Below, in pieces: positions 1 to 12,128 of a DNA stretch of 64,000 bases (its first letter is position 1; the number at the start of each line of letters is the position of its first letter). The notes under the pieces were generated by a model. That model was given only the letters and a program-made list of their open reading frames with translations. It searched no databases and had not been told where the DNA came from. The stretch is from the NCBI GenBank assembly GCA_010093705.1, contig MU006093.1:699912-763911 (forward strand), given 5' to 3'. Origin of the DNA: Patellaria atrata CBS 101060 (lineage: Eukaryota > Ascomycota > Dothideomycetes > Patellariales > Patellariaceae). Position numbers and translations under genes: made by a program.

Positions 1-1554
1 AAGGAAAGATCACGCCAAAGGAACTTGGAATGCAATCAATCCTTAATGCATTCAGGGGTGATTTGTGGTTAGGCAAGAGGAGCTTTGAATAGTATAACAT
101 GAAGGGGTTTATTATTGTCTGCAGCTTCTACTCTGGCATAATATTCCAAATGCTAGAGCACGATCGCAGTATTGTGTGGAGACCTTGGCTATAGGGTGAA
201 TGGCTATTCGGACCAATGACCAACATGACCGATCTGTCTTTGAAGATCACCGAATGGTTTATTGACGATGATAATGATTTATCGTCCCGATCGAGAACGA
301 TTAAATGATTCAACCATTGATTTTTTTTTTTTGGGGGGAATCTCCAAAGTTTACACATAAACTTTGAAGGAGGGGACGATTTACATTGGACTGACTTCTT
401 CCCATTAGCTCTCTGGCTTCGGGTTCTTTGGGTTCTGCAACCGATGGACGGAGCATATTCGGACCGTGAGGGGCCTATTCGACGAGAATTCACCACTGGC
501 TCATTTGTCGCTTCCGGATTCGCCATTTCAAGAATATGCTTCTGAATAGTCAACATCAGAACAACATTGGACGCTGCTCGTGTTGTGTCATCGTATTGGA
601 AGATTCGGTAGTAGAAGCATCACATTTTGCGCGGACCGGGTGATGTGGTCAAGTTGAGTATTGGAGTGGCTTATTACCGATATCCTTTCAATTGGAATTT
701 CCTGCGGGTTGTGGGAAGAATTTCACGAGAGTCCATTTCGGTCACGGAGAATTTATTTGGATATTCTTTTCCTTTACTCAAGATCAATCCATCGATTTTA
801 TTCTGGTCACACCAACACATTCTCCGGCGTTGTGCTATTGTAGTAAAAAGGGAGTCTGCACAGACCAATGTGAAAGTTTTGTTGAACCTCATTTCTGCTC
901 TCCTCGAGGTATTCCACATAGGAGAGTATGATGTCATTGTGGAGACCGGATTATGGAGAGAATACTTGTTGATACTCCGATCTCCATAGAACTATATGAT
1001 AGGACTATCCTTGGGGTTGGAGAAGGTCGATGGAACTGTTCATTGAACCGACTATCTCACCCGACTATCTCACAGTTCGATTTGGAAGACCTTTGTCTCG
1101 TACCACCTATCGAAAAATTCTCCTCCTCCGGCCCATTCACCCTTGCTATCCGAGAGATACATCGTCCGGTCGTCGCGGAGCCCCTGAGCCCCTATAGAAT
1201 TAAAATCCTTGGGGGCAGGGTAACGATTTGTATCTTTCGTCTTGTCCTCGATCTTACTTCAATACCAGTGATCTGAAATGGGTTACCATCGACACATTGC
1301 CCTAGGTCGGTACTTGTCGGTAGTGACAGGAGTGGACTTCAGCGACGCAGGTAACATGCATTTTCGATCGGAGGTGGTCTTCGTGATTCCAATCGGGTGG
1401 TATGGTCAAGGAGAGGTATTGGATTGCATTCGTTCAAATTGCAAGTCTCTTCATTGGGAGCTTGTGCGGTGCTTGTCATAGAGATATCGGTAGAAATCAT
1501 TTGGCTTCCTGTCCTTTCCTCTATCCATGAACTCGGATCTTTGGAATTGGTCAG
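1..1554. other. gene-poor stretch left of the first repeat
   Basis: No credible gene is visible. The longest open frames are a 142-codon frame on the minus strand at 128-556 and frames of 107-120 codons on the plus strand at 627-1276. Neighbouring frames overlap, and none shows a domain, splice structure or signal that I recognise. Composition is intermediate with stops scattered in all frames. The stretch fits old transposon-derived or otherwise decayed DNA, but no family can be assigned. Confidence 0.5.
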
Positions 1555-1728
1555 TGTCAAGGCTCAACCTCAGATGGAAGCTGCAAGGTATATTGCTACA
1601 TGTATATGAAGCTTAAACTTAAGGAAAGAAAGTGTTGAGACAGCATATGCTGTTCTGCTAAAGTACAATATGACTAAGCCGCTGGATCATCCAAGGCACT
1701 TATACCTATCGGGTCTAACCCGTGACAG
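1555..1728 (+). repeat. direct repeat copy A (LTR-like)
   Basis: This segment matches 5035-5219 along nearly its whole length. Both copies start at a shared TGTCA and end at TGACAG, after which the flanks diverge. A 95-bp sub-block from 1633 starts TGTTGAGACA and ends in CA, the form of an LTR edge, but copy B begins CG at that point. Differences between copies are mostly transitions, including CA/TA changes, plus a short indel near 1660. The pair could be LTRs of a decayed retroelement or two copies of a short interspersed element. Confidence 0.6.
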
Positions 1729-4700
1729 TCAGGCTTTCGGGATTGGATTCGTAGAGATGTGTATAGGAGTCTGCCACTCATATGTAATATCAACTCTTTG
1801 GGACGGCATTCCGGAATGCTACCCGCCAGTTGGATGCTCAACGACCTTGCATATTGAGTGCCTGGTTTACCATTCTCTAAATCCGGTAATGGGCTGTCCT
1901 CTAGACCAATATGTAATACTTCTATTCTGGAGGTGGAGGGTCTAGGTCTCGGCCTAATCGCAATTGTGCTGTGGACTGTGTAGGCGACATGGAAGATTAT
2001 TGTCGAGGTCATTTCGCTATACGATCTATGGTATAGAGAGGATTGGAAGTAAGCCAACAATAATGAACCTAATTGGGCCCGGCGGTAGCAGGTTCTACAA
2101 GCATCTCAGCATTGAAAGATTTAAAGAATACTATAGGGTATTATCATCCGCCTCCTTGTCTACTTGCGATCGACGTTTACGCACACATTGAGTACGACGG
2201 AGGTTTTGGGTTACTAGGCTTCCAAAGTTTAGAAACACTGCGTTATTTGGAGCTGCGGCGTTGATAACGAGGACATGGAATTGCTCTCCTTTTGTTGAGC
2301 CGAGAAGTAGTTTGCTCGCTCATTTCCAACTTTTGTATTGTGTGTTCGACATGCAATGTAAGCACATCATTCTCGGGTTTGCTGCTGCGGTTCCGAAGGT
2401 CACAAGAAAAGGTAATACCCAAGAATGGTACGAAGATTGGGTTATAGTGAGTTTCAGGGGCTGTGACCTGACTTCTGAGAGAAAGCTCGATTGGAGTTAT
2501 TCGGTAATCATGTATCATGGTTATTGGGGAATGCAGACGACGAAAAGAATGAGAAGGAAATAGTCCAATCAGATGGCGCATTCGTGGTTTCCTTCTGTGA
2601 ATTGAACAAGGCTTTGAGGTGCGTATCGATAATTGAACAAGCTATCAGAGGATCCCGAGAGGGCCATCCCGATACATGGCGTAAAGAGTACAACGGTACG
2701 ACTTATTTGCCGGTCTTGCTGGGAGACTCTTAGATCCTACCGTCGAACTGGGTATTGTTTTCTCTCTCGGCATCGTCCTTTGGTAACCATCGTTCATTCT
2801 TCGGCTCAAAAGAAATTATTATGAACCTTAAAGGATGAACTGGAGATAACCCTGTTAGCTTCGTGAGTCTACCACGGAGGATTTACTAAAACTGCTCCTG
2901 TGATCGATGAAGGCCCTGGAATTGTTGTGGAACTGGGTTACAAAAGAAACCCGTGGAAGAATGGTTACCCCAGTTCATTCTCTTTAGCACAAGGTTTCCA
3001 ATTTAAAGGAGATGGCGATTGGTATCACGTCTGGTCAGTTTGTATTGCGTAACAGAAATAGGATAATATCAATTAGAAGGAAGGTTATCATTCGGGTTGA
3101 GACCAGGTGGAAGAGTACGCTGTGAAGCGATAGTGCCGATGTTTGTCATTTCGCGGGTGCTGGAGCCTCTCTAAGTAATCGCCATGAAGAAAGAGATTCT
3201 CCCATATGGAATTCAAGACCATATATTCGTTTGTTGGGGGATCTTAGTCAGACAACATGGATGGAATTCCTCCTCCCTCTTTTTGCGAACAAACTCGTTG
3301 CTCAACTATTGGAAAGACCCTTCCCTGCAGGTCTTATCTTCCATCTGTGGCTCAATTTCGACATATCTGTTGGAACTCAGCAAGTTCGCCTACTACATTC
3401 CTTGTTCACCATTCTTCGTTCTCCGCTATATTTTATGTAAAAGGAGAAGTGGTTGGAACTGCCAATTCTCTTACCAGACCGACGATTGGGAGTTTTCATT
3501 TGGTGTTAAAAGAACCAAAGTAAGGAACATTAGCCCTCGATTATTCTAAAAGTTTGCTCGCTACGTACGCGATATTCCCTGGAACGGTTTTGAAGCAGTT
3601 GGCTTGAATAGAGGACTATGTGCCCGAATTCATTGCAGCGCGAGCTGGACCGATTCCGATCAAGGGGGTCTTTTCCAATGTGAATTTCTGAAGCTTCATT
3701 ATGGCAATTTTGCAACTACGGCCTCTACATAGAACTGTTCCACCCGCTAATAAAAGACAAGAAGACCAGAATTGTCAGATATAGAGGCCGGTCTTGATTT
3801 ATTGCTCCCCGCTTCGCTCCCTGCATCCATGGATATTGTGTCTTGAGTGCATCATGAGAGAGATATTGCATTGAAAGGACTTGGCCTATGGAATTCCAGA
3901 CCGTTCCGGGAGTCATGGAGTTCTTGAACCGACTGCGGTGCTCTTGTCGGTCTTTGATGACGATAATGCATTTCATTTGTCGTCAGCATCACACCTTATT
4001 TGTCGATATTGTCCCCTTTTGCTACTATCATAACGCTAAATCTTCCATTGTGGGGGCAAGGAATAGAAGTGGCTGGGACCAAACAGATCCCATTTTGTGG
4101 GTCTTCGAGTGCGGAAAATAAGTCCAGACTCCAAACGTCTCTCTAAGATCAGATGAGACAGTCCTATTAGGAAATTTGGCTGTGAAGGCCCTTATATAAT
4201 TCAAAAAATTCAACGAACATTTCGGAACCGCTTAGGGTTCGTGGCATTAGAGTCCTTAAGATCTGCACTTGTTTCCCGGTGGTATTGCTGGAAGATGCTA
4301 CCAAACCGACCCTGGCGTTATTTTTGGCCTAAGATCTCAGATAAATCATCATTGGGGGTTTCGGGGATGAACACCAATTCTTATTTGCCTCCTTCGCTCG
4401 TTATTTCTATGAAAGAAGTCTTTAGCTGTAATCGGTGTTGGAGAATATTTGACTTATTGCGAGTGTCAGTCTCAAGGTATCATAGTGACTGAAGATGAAC
4501 TTAAATTTTCAAATTACCTTAGGCACGAGTTAGAAGGTTTGACTGGATCAATTAAAAAGCTGAAGCTGACCCCGCGTGTTTTTTTAAATCGGTCTCGTCG
4601 AATCGGATTTGGAACTACCCGCGTACAAATATTCGTTGGAAATCTGCGGTAAGAATATGAAAGAGTTACATCTTGAATTACAATGTGAAAGAGTAGAGGG

Positions 4701-5034
4701 AAGATTGAAGAAGAAACGGCCAATTTTCGGCCTGGCAAGGGCAACTTACCATGAACTCTGACCTTCAAAAGTACATACCGGAATATCATCTTATTGGATC
4801 AAATAAGGAATAGAATGCCGACAGACAAATACTACAAACGCACAAAATGTCCTGGTGGACTTCGTTTGATCACTGGATCTTGAGCTTATGGTATCAGCAG
4901 AACAGCGGTCCGTATTTGTGCGTCACGCAAAATTTATCACGATCATCTACCAAAAATTCACTGTGCAGACTGGATATCGAGGATTGTGTTGCCGGCACGA
5001 TAATAGACATTGGATGGAGATCAAATTGCATTTA
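1729..5034 (+). other. frame-broken coding-like DNA between the repeats
   Basis: The 3.3 kb between the two repeats has no intact gene. Several consecutive plus-strand open segments in different frames read like protein: 2261-2563, 2491-2733, 3231-3440, 3888-4121 and 4449-4652. The 3231 segment is rich in hydrophobic helix-like residues (for example FANKLVAQLLERPFPAGL), and the 4449 segment contains IIVTEDELKFSNYLRHELE. The pattern suggests a coding sequence broken by frameshifts and stops. I do not recognise the parent family. Retroelement gag/pol or a captured virus-like gene are both possible, and no catalytic motif (RT, integrase, polymerase GDD) was found. Confidence 0.35.
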
Positions 5035-5219
5035 TGTCATGGCTCAACCTTAGATGAAAGCTGAAAGGTATATTGCTATATGTACATGAAGCTTAAACTT
5101 AAGGAATGAAAGCGTTGAGACAGCCTATGCTGTTTTAACGTTAAGTTACTAAAGTACAGTATGACTAAGCCGCTAGTTCATCCAAGGCACTTATACCTAT
5201 CAGGTCTAACCCGTGACAG
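5035..5219 (+). repeat. direct repeat copy B (LTR-like)
   Basis: Second copy of the 1555-1728 repeat in the same orientation, about 3.5 kb downstream. It carries a roughly 11-bp insertion near 5135 relative to copy A. The two copies end at the same TGACAG, and unrelated sequence follows. See copy A for the comparison. Confidence 0.6.
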
Positions 5220-5700
5220 TTTACCCCTGACTATCCATAAGACCCCTGATGGACCACTTTTGAAGACGCACAACATTTTTCGAATTCAAATGAGACCGGC
5301 GAAGGTCTATGATGGTTCGAAAAACACTGACAATTTGTTGGCGGGTTTTGCAAACTTGCACCTGAAACTAGATTACGGTGTCATTATCAGTTTGAAACCG
5401 GCACAATCAGGAGCAGAACCAAATGCAATTCCTCTCTCCTGTAATCTACCGAACCAAATTCTCGAATCAAATTGCTTCCTCCTCTTCTGGGCTGCTCCAT
5501 TCATCCCTAGAACTTCGGCGAGCGAAGTCAATCGGTAAATTTGAAATACGTCGAATACCTTGCCCATTTCACTTGTATCCGACTGTGGGTATTGGGGTCC
5601 GGTTAGGTGAATCGGACTACCTAATGCGAAGCGTGGATGCTCTAATCATCACTCGGAATCTATTCGGGGACTAGGCCTGGAAATGCACTTAGAGGTTTTT
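5220..5700 (+). other. coding-like segment after repeat B
   Basis: An open plus-strand frame runs from inside the repeat to 5538, and an overlapping frame continues to 5674. The first has a protein-like composition (for example KVYDGSKNTDNLLAGFANLH) but no recognisable domain. It has no start of its own outside the repeat and no splice sites that I could pair. It may be another part of the same decayed sequence as 1729-5034. Confidence 0.25.
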
Positions 5701-8700
5701 GATGTGAGAACAGGATTTTTCAATAACGATCAAGGCTCATGCCATCTTATTGTTCAGGCTGGCGGGTTCGGCACTCAGGGTAGTCTCTGTCCTCGGCGCT
5801 CATTTCCTTTGGCAGTCCGCTATGTACACGTCTCGAAGAAACCTGTCTAGAGTATTTTCGTGCAGCGTCTGGACTCCAGTCAAACGCTCGGGTACATACT
5901 GGGTGCATTACATATGATCATCAACAAGGAATGATATTAGGGAGCTCCGCTGTCGGGAGAAACACATGGTGGTGTACGACAATCGCAGGTGAACTATTGA
6001 GGTGCTCTCATGCCCAGAGGTCTAGTCAACAATCAAGATGAGACCATTTTGGAAAGAATTCCACATCTAAAAAAAACGAAACAAAAACAGATAATACAGG
6101 AAAGGAGGAGGAACGAAAATTCAAGAGTTCCCCCTAACCCCCTGAAAAGAAGCTGAAGCAGTTATCCAAAATATCAGTAACGAAATTCTTCAAAACTTAC
6201 GGTTCGGTCTGATTGGGATTGTCTCTGGAAATTATTTGCAAGTTTCATCCAGAGAAGAGTATTGAATCACTATCGTATATACTATTGGTCTGAAGCATCA
6301 TTGGGAATTTGAGACTAAGAGCTTCAGAGTCTTTCAGAATTCTAAGATTGAAGGTGAAGGAAAAGTAATTCATGTGGTGAAGAGTACAGAATCATGATTC
6401 AATTGAGCAAAATCAAATTCTCGGGTACGGTTGGGATAGAAACCAAAATCAAACAAAGACATTGTGGCTTTGTTCTCTTCCTGGTCTGTTCGGTTCATTC
6501 TCTCCTCGTGAAGGTTTGGATTGAAGATATTAATACGGAACACACTTAACTATTAGTTCACCTCTACTAAGTCAAGCAGGAGCGGAACAAAAGAACAGGA
6601 AACATTGAAGGACCGGTCTAATGAATTCGATCTATTAGTGCACGTTGTTTACATCTGTGAAACAATGAAGCAATGCTGATAGGCCATTATTCTCTTTAGA
6701 AACACATATCATGATATCCCTCGCCCCATCTCACTCATCCCGCTTCTTTCCGCTCTTCTAAACGGGATGTTCTGATTACGATTTATCCTTCCACTTGGGG
6801 TTCAACTCTTACCTGCAAATCAGTTTGGGTGAACATTCAACATTCATATCCGGCGCTATGTTAGCAAACTCCTCTTCCCTACTGGACATCGCATACATTT
6901 CAAGCACCAGGCATGCACCAAACAAGATTATGTATTGTGAGGATTACACAACGTTCGAAATATTTTCCATGCCCCTTTTCAAGTCTATCACACATGGTGA
7001 TCTCAATTCCAATCTCTCCCACCGCTGTTTCATCTTGTCCGTCTACTCACCGTTAGACATTTGTTGCTTGGACCAAAAGCACCAGGGCTAGTCGCGATAG
7101 TTCTACAATGTTGACATCCAGGAGAACCTCCAGTTTCGCCCCGTTTTACTGCGGAAAATGTGGCCGTGCATCTCGCACTCCAGCTTGTTTGAGCCACCAC
7201 ACGAGGATGCGCCATGATATGCTTGGTGTGTATTGCTCTTATGGCCTCTTGATTGACAAACTCTCGATTGATCAGGCCTCGCTTGATCGTTATCGAACCC
7301 CGAAACTTGCCACTTAATCTGTCTATCAACGCATCACGGGAATTCCTCTTTCATCTCATCGGGCCCCAAGGTATTGCCTCGGTCATCAACAAGAGTATCA
7401 TACACAATTAACACGATACAGGATGCGACAACCCCCAACCAGCATTATTCAAACAGCGCGGTAAACAACGGTACCTGAAGACACTTTACAGGAACATAAA
7501 CATCATATCCAATTTCTCTGTTTGTCCGAGAATGACTGACCTATATACCACATAACCATTGGCCTCTATTTTACTGTGACAGTGCTCACAGCCTTTTTCG
7601 TGGGCCCTTCGTCAACCACATGAACGAATTTTATCTTGCTAACCTCAATAGTTTGCGCTCACCCCCTGATGTCATCCATCTGCCGTACATCATTGTCCCA
7701 ATCTCCCCAACCAGCTTTCGAAGATGGGTGAACATGTTCCACACCATCGATCGTAAGGAGAAGAGATTATACAATGATAGTGAATGATTGGGCAGAGCAA
7801 GTTCTCAGGGGGATGACAACTGGAGCAATAACGGCATGACGTAGACAACGGGAGAGAAAACGGGGGTACTTATCAGATTGAAGTCTACCGGAACTATTTC
7901 TCCTGCATATTTGGGTCTGCACTGAGGCTATTCAGTGTGTAAGGGGTTGGTACTCAGGGGTAGCTTCTCAGGTAGCTATCGACTGTGGAACTTTACCTGC
8001 CATCTAATTATTCAACTTGATCATTGTGTCCATAGTAGAACTACAAATGACATTTTGCCCTGTGTTAAGATCCAATGATCATATCATGTATCGAATACAT
8101 GGTCAGAACCCACTGAAGCGGTACATATGGTAGCTGATCCTTTCCGAACGCAATGCTCTCTAGCATAGGTAGAAACAAAAAATACTTATAAACACCCAGA
8201 ATATCTATATCTCTCCTCCAGTCAACACCATGTCCCTGCGTTCGTATACTAAATTCCTTAGGTGTCTCCATCATAGCATCTCAATGCTTGTTTGGAAGGG
8301 TGAGTTCACATTCCTCCACCACAGCCACATGCCCAACATTGATAGCAACTCCTCCAAATACCCAAACATCAACAACCTTAGCTAGAGGAGTTTTTTCTTT
8401 TCAGCCTCCTTTATCAGCATTGTTTGGACCTCCTCTTCTGCTATCTTCTCGCTCTTCTCGAATTTGAGTCTTAGTAGTTTCTCGTGAGAACCCCTTCCCT
8501 TTTCCAATCATTTGAATATTGATACAACATAAATTCTCGTTTTTGCTGTCTTTTGGCCCTTGATTGACTCAATATTTGAAACGTTCGTCGTTCTTGGTTC
8601 TCGCCGGCTATAATCGTCTTCCTGCTCCGTCGGGGGTTCAATTTTTTCATCATCACCTCCTCGTCCACTTCACAATAACTTCCAAATAGATGTACGGGGA

Positions 8701-11700
8701 CGTATTGTTTGTTGTAACAACTGATGGTATCATAACGAAATGACCGGTGTACGCTCTCGGAACAAATCAGGGAAGAACAAGTATCACCTCTTGTTCGAAG
8801 TCTCCCAAGAATCGTAAGGCTCGTTCCGCTTGAAGTCAGTTTTGTCTTCGATAATGAGCGCGATCGAGCAATCGGATACCATCTGGGGATGAGAGTGAGG
8901 AATGAATGGTGGGACAGATGATTAGGTTTGAACCAAATAGAGACTCATGAATATGCTAGGGAGCTCTCGTAATTGGTTGCTCTTTTGAGCCCAGGCATGC
9001 GGCATCCAGGGGCAAATTTAAAAGTGGTGAGATGGTGAGATGATCTCCAAGTCGAAGACAATGAAATTGATTTGGATTGGACTCTCTCAATGAGCTATTA
9101 GGTCTAATTGTAGCGGTAAGGATAATAGTTCGGGACCGTAACCACGACTATTGAATATTCTTTTGATTCGCCGCTCAGTTCCTTCCCAAGCTCTTCATCG
9201 TCCGTATAATACCATGGAGATTTGTTCGAACTTCTTCACCAGCTCCAGTCGTGGCAATGGGATAAACGGAGGAAGGTATATTGCCATCGATAATGCCGAA
9301 TGGTGCGGTATGAGAGCCTATGCAAGCTAGGTCCCGTGTGTAGGAATGCATACGTTCTACGCCCCTCTAACAAAAGCAATGAAAGGTCGAATCTCCTAGT
9401 ACAAGAACTCACAGAACACTGGCTACGGTATAGTATCGACGAATGGTGACAGCTGAATGGTGACAATCGGTATGCTTCTCAAGCTTCGTCTTCGACTCCA
9501 AAATGAGGGGCGATCGCTCGTAATTCTGACGGAGAAACAGAAACAACTCAAAGTATGCAAAGTGTAGTATTGGTGGCGTAGTTTCTAAGTTGAGATCAGA
9601 CGACAAGAGTAAGGGTAGCCCAAAAGACAACACTAAGCCTGCTTTATGAAGCCATATCTCCTCATCCAGGCCGAATGACGAGCTTGCTTTTAGACTGGAA
9701 CAGTAATAAGTATCGAGAGACAACATATTGTTCGGCCGAGAGCCTGAGAAGTAAACAACCACAACCAAATAGAGGATAACTTTGCGATCCTCATTGCTCG
9801 AGCAGTTTTGATTCCAAAACCCAGAGTTTCGTATGCTTGAAGACTTCAAGATTCCATAATAGCTCTGGAGTTGCAATATGTTGTCCCAGCGTGGTCCACG
9901 ACCTGACGGAAGCGTTCTGATTCTTCTCGTGTCTTCCGTGTCGAATAGTGAAATCTGGTGTTATGATGGCTAACATCCGTTGAAGGCTCAAATATCAAAC
10001 GAAAGTCCAAATGCAAAAGAAACATTGCTCACGATTCTGAGTAGCCTCTTGCGCAAGTGCGAAGGTGATGTAGTATCAGGAAGTATTCTGGAAAAAAAAA
10101 ATATATTCATCGTATACCATTTCTTCCTTCCCTGCTCCCGTAAATGAGTTATTGCTAGACCCAATAGTACTACGATGCGCACTCCGGGAAAGAAGAATTA
10201 TATCCTTATTCATTCTCCGTAGAAAATTCATCACTGATATTTGCCCCAGTCCAATGGATTATTATTGGTTGAAGAACAAATCCAACCTAACCTTTACTGT
10301 CAAAAATGAAAGGAGATGCATCAACAGGTACCAAGAGCCAGGAATGGCGTGAGGCCGTCGAAGACAAAATCGCGGCAATAAGGGAGAACTGTGGGTAGAT
10401 ACCGCAGAGAGATCATAAATACCATAGACTCCATAGTACTCGCAAAGGGGAGAGGAAGTTTTCAGCTACCATTTGTTTTGCGTTTACGCCTTTCTTTGAG
10501 GAATGAAAATTTGGCGGAAATTCAAAGCTCGTTAGGACAAAATCCAAACTTGTCCTGGGTAAAAATGGTCATATCCGCATATCTCGAAAGGTGGAGTAGT
10601 GTCGGTCGAGCGATAGATTGATGACGTATCGCCCATGGGTATAATGATGACTATGCGTTTGGTCTCCAAATGAGCGATTGTGCACGGATAAGTCTCTGTC
10701 TTCAATCACAGAGATGGAAACTTGGGTTCCTATAGAAACCAAAAAATGGCCTCCTCCAATACAGAGTTTGGCATGTATTTTCTTTGATTGAAAAACCAAC
10801 TAAAAAACAAAGACAGGACAACGTTTATCTAACTTCTTATTCAGTGTCTCTGAACACAGAGAGTAATAGGGGCTACCAAAAGAAGGTCCATTACAACACC
10901 TAGCCATCTTTACGTCAACGGTACACGGTTTTTAGACTAATCCTGAACGATGTATTCCCCAGAACCCAAGAAATTAATGTGAATGAGGTAGTAGAACGTT
11001 GATGGCACTGGAGTGGCTGAACTCTTAATACTAATATCCAATGAACAGCAGCGGAACCACGGAGGTATGGACGCCGACAACCCAGCCCGCAAAATGGAGA
11101 AATTGATTTTTTGAGGTCATAGAATTTGAAGAGATCAGTGCATTCTTCCTGAAACTATAACTGCATGACACCACTGGGTGCGGATAACCTTGTCTTTTTT
11201 GTTTTTTGAACCAGAGGAATCAGATTATCTGGACTTTTACGAAAGCATTTCCGGAATGAAGTCTCAGAGAATTTGATTCTACCAAGAGAAAATACAGTAG
11301 TGCGAGCCGCTTATTGATTCCACAATGGGTGGCGACAGGTTCGTATCCCGATGTGATGGATGCCCGGGACTAGAGCATATGGCGACGCCTACGCAGGGAA
11401 AAAGCTGTAACTGTCTTCAGTTATTCTTCCCCCACAATTATTCTTCAGTACGCTTTCTTCTTGACACCTGTCTTTTGCATAGATTCGATATCAACCCCAT
11501 AGATTGCCCCGAATAGCTGTTTTGGTCAAAAATTGCTGTTATTGTCTCTATCCCCCTTTCCAAATCATCGCTTCGTAAATCATATGAGCGGCTCAGAATA
11601 CATGTTGAGGGCGTTAGCTGAGTACGGGATGAATGAGAAGGAATCCAAATCGCTGATGCCGTTTGACGGTATCCCTCTCCAACAAGCTCCGAAAATACGT

Positions 11701-12020
11701 TGTGCTTTATGCTTGAGGATATATTGTTGAGCCGAGTAATTAAGTCTCTAACTAGGATAGCAGAGAGAACCAGATCGCCGACGTAATAAGGCATTAAGTC
11801 CAGAGCAGGTCAATAGGTCCTGGATTACTTGTTCAAGCCTACGAGTTGCCGAAAAAGGAGAGCCCAAAAAGATACCCCGAGTTCCGTATCATCTCGAGAT
11901 AGTTCTACTACAGTACTGAATATTACATTAAGAAAAGAAAGAAAAAATAAGGAAGAAAGGTGCAAAAAGAAAACCTCCGTAGAGGGAAAGTTAACCCGGC
12001 GAACGCATTTAACTTTATAT
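5701..12020. other. gene desert
   Basis: About 6.3 kb without a supportable gene. Open frames are short (the longest is 155 codons on the minus strand, 9409-9876), overlap one another and carry no domain signature. One 69-codon frame with a zinc-finger-like motif (7108-7317) is listed separately. No long exact repeat or terminal inverted repeat was found by eye. Confidence 0.5.
7108..7317 (+). CDS. short ORF with a C2H2-like motif (doubtful)
   Basis: A 69-codon frame starts with ATG. Residues about 15-36 read CGKCGRASRTPACLSHHTRM followed by RH, which fits C-x2-C-x12-H-x4-H spacing. There is no second finger, and the hydrophobic and aromatic positions of a classical C2H2 finger are only partly met. 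It lies in a gene desert and could be a chance motif or a remnant of a transposon-borne zinc finger. No splice partner exon is evident. Confidence 0.2.
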   Translation: MLTSRRTSSFAPFYCGKCGRASRTPACLSHHTRMRHDMLGVYCSYGLLIDKLSIDQASLDRYRTPKLAT

Positions 12021-12128
12021 TCTGGCGGAGGCGGGGCTCGAACTAAAGACTTAGACATTTCACTCTTAGGAAATTGACTGAAGGAAATATGACAAAGGAA
12101 ATGCCACCACTCAGCCATTGCCGCCAGA
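12021..12128 (-). pseudogene. tRNA-like relic (class II type, Leu/Ser-like)
   Basis: Read on the minus strand, this 108-bp segment is bounded by an 8-bp inverted repeat (TCTGGCGG / CCGCCAGA). It contains a good A box (TGGCTGAGTGG) near its 5' end and a B box (AGTTCGAGCCC) near its 3' end, the order and spacing of a tRNA gene with a long middle. A further stem GCATTTC/GAAATGT could be an anticodon-stem remnant. The T stem does not pair properly and the acceptor stem pairs only at GGCGG/CCGCC. It is therefore a degenerate tRNA gene or the head of a tRNA-derived SINE, not a working tRNA. Confidence 0.45.

Noticed and set aside
128-556. 142-codon minus-strand frame at the left edge
   Set aside because: Briefly considered as a gag-like fragment because it is basic and Ser-rich, but there is no CCHC knuckle or other motif to support it.
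9409-9876. 155-codon minus-strand frame, the longest in the gene desert
   Set aside because: Leu/Ser-rich low-information sequence without domain, signal or splice context. A frame of this length is expected by chance in several kilobases.
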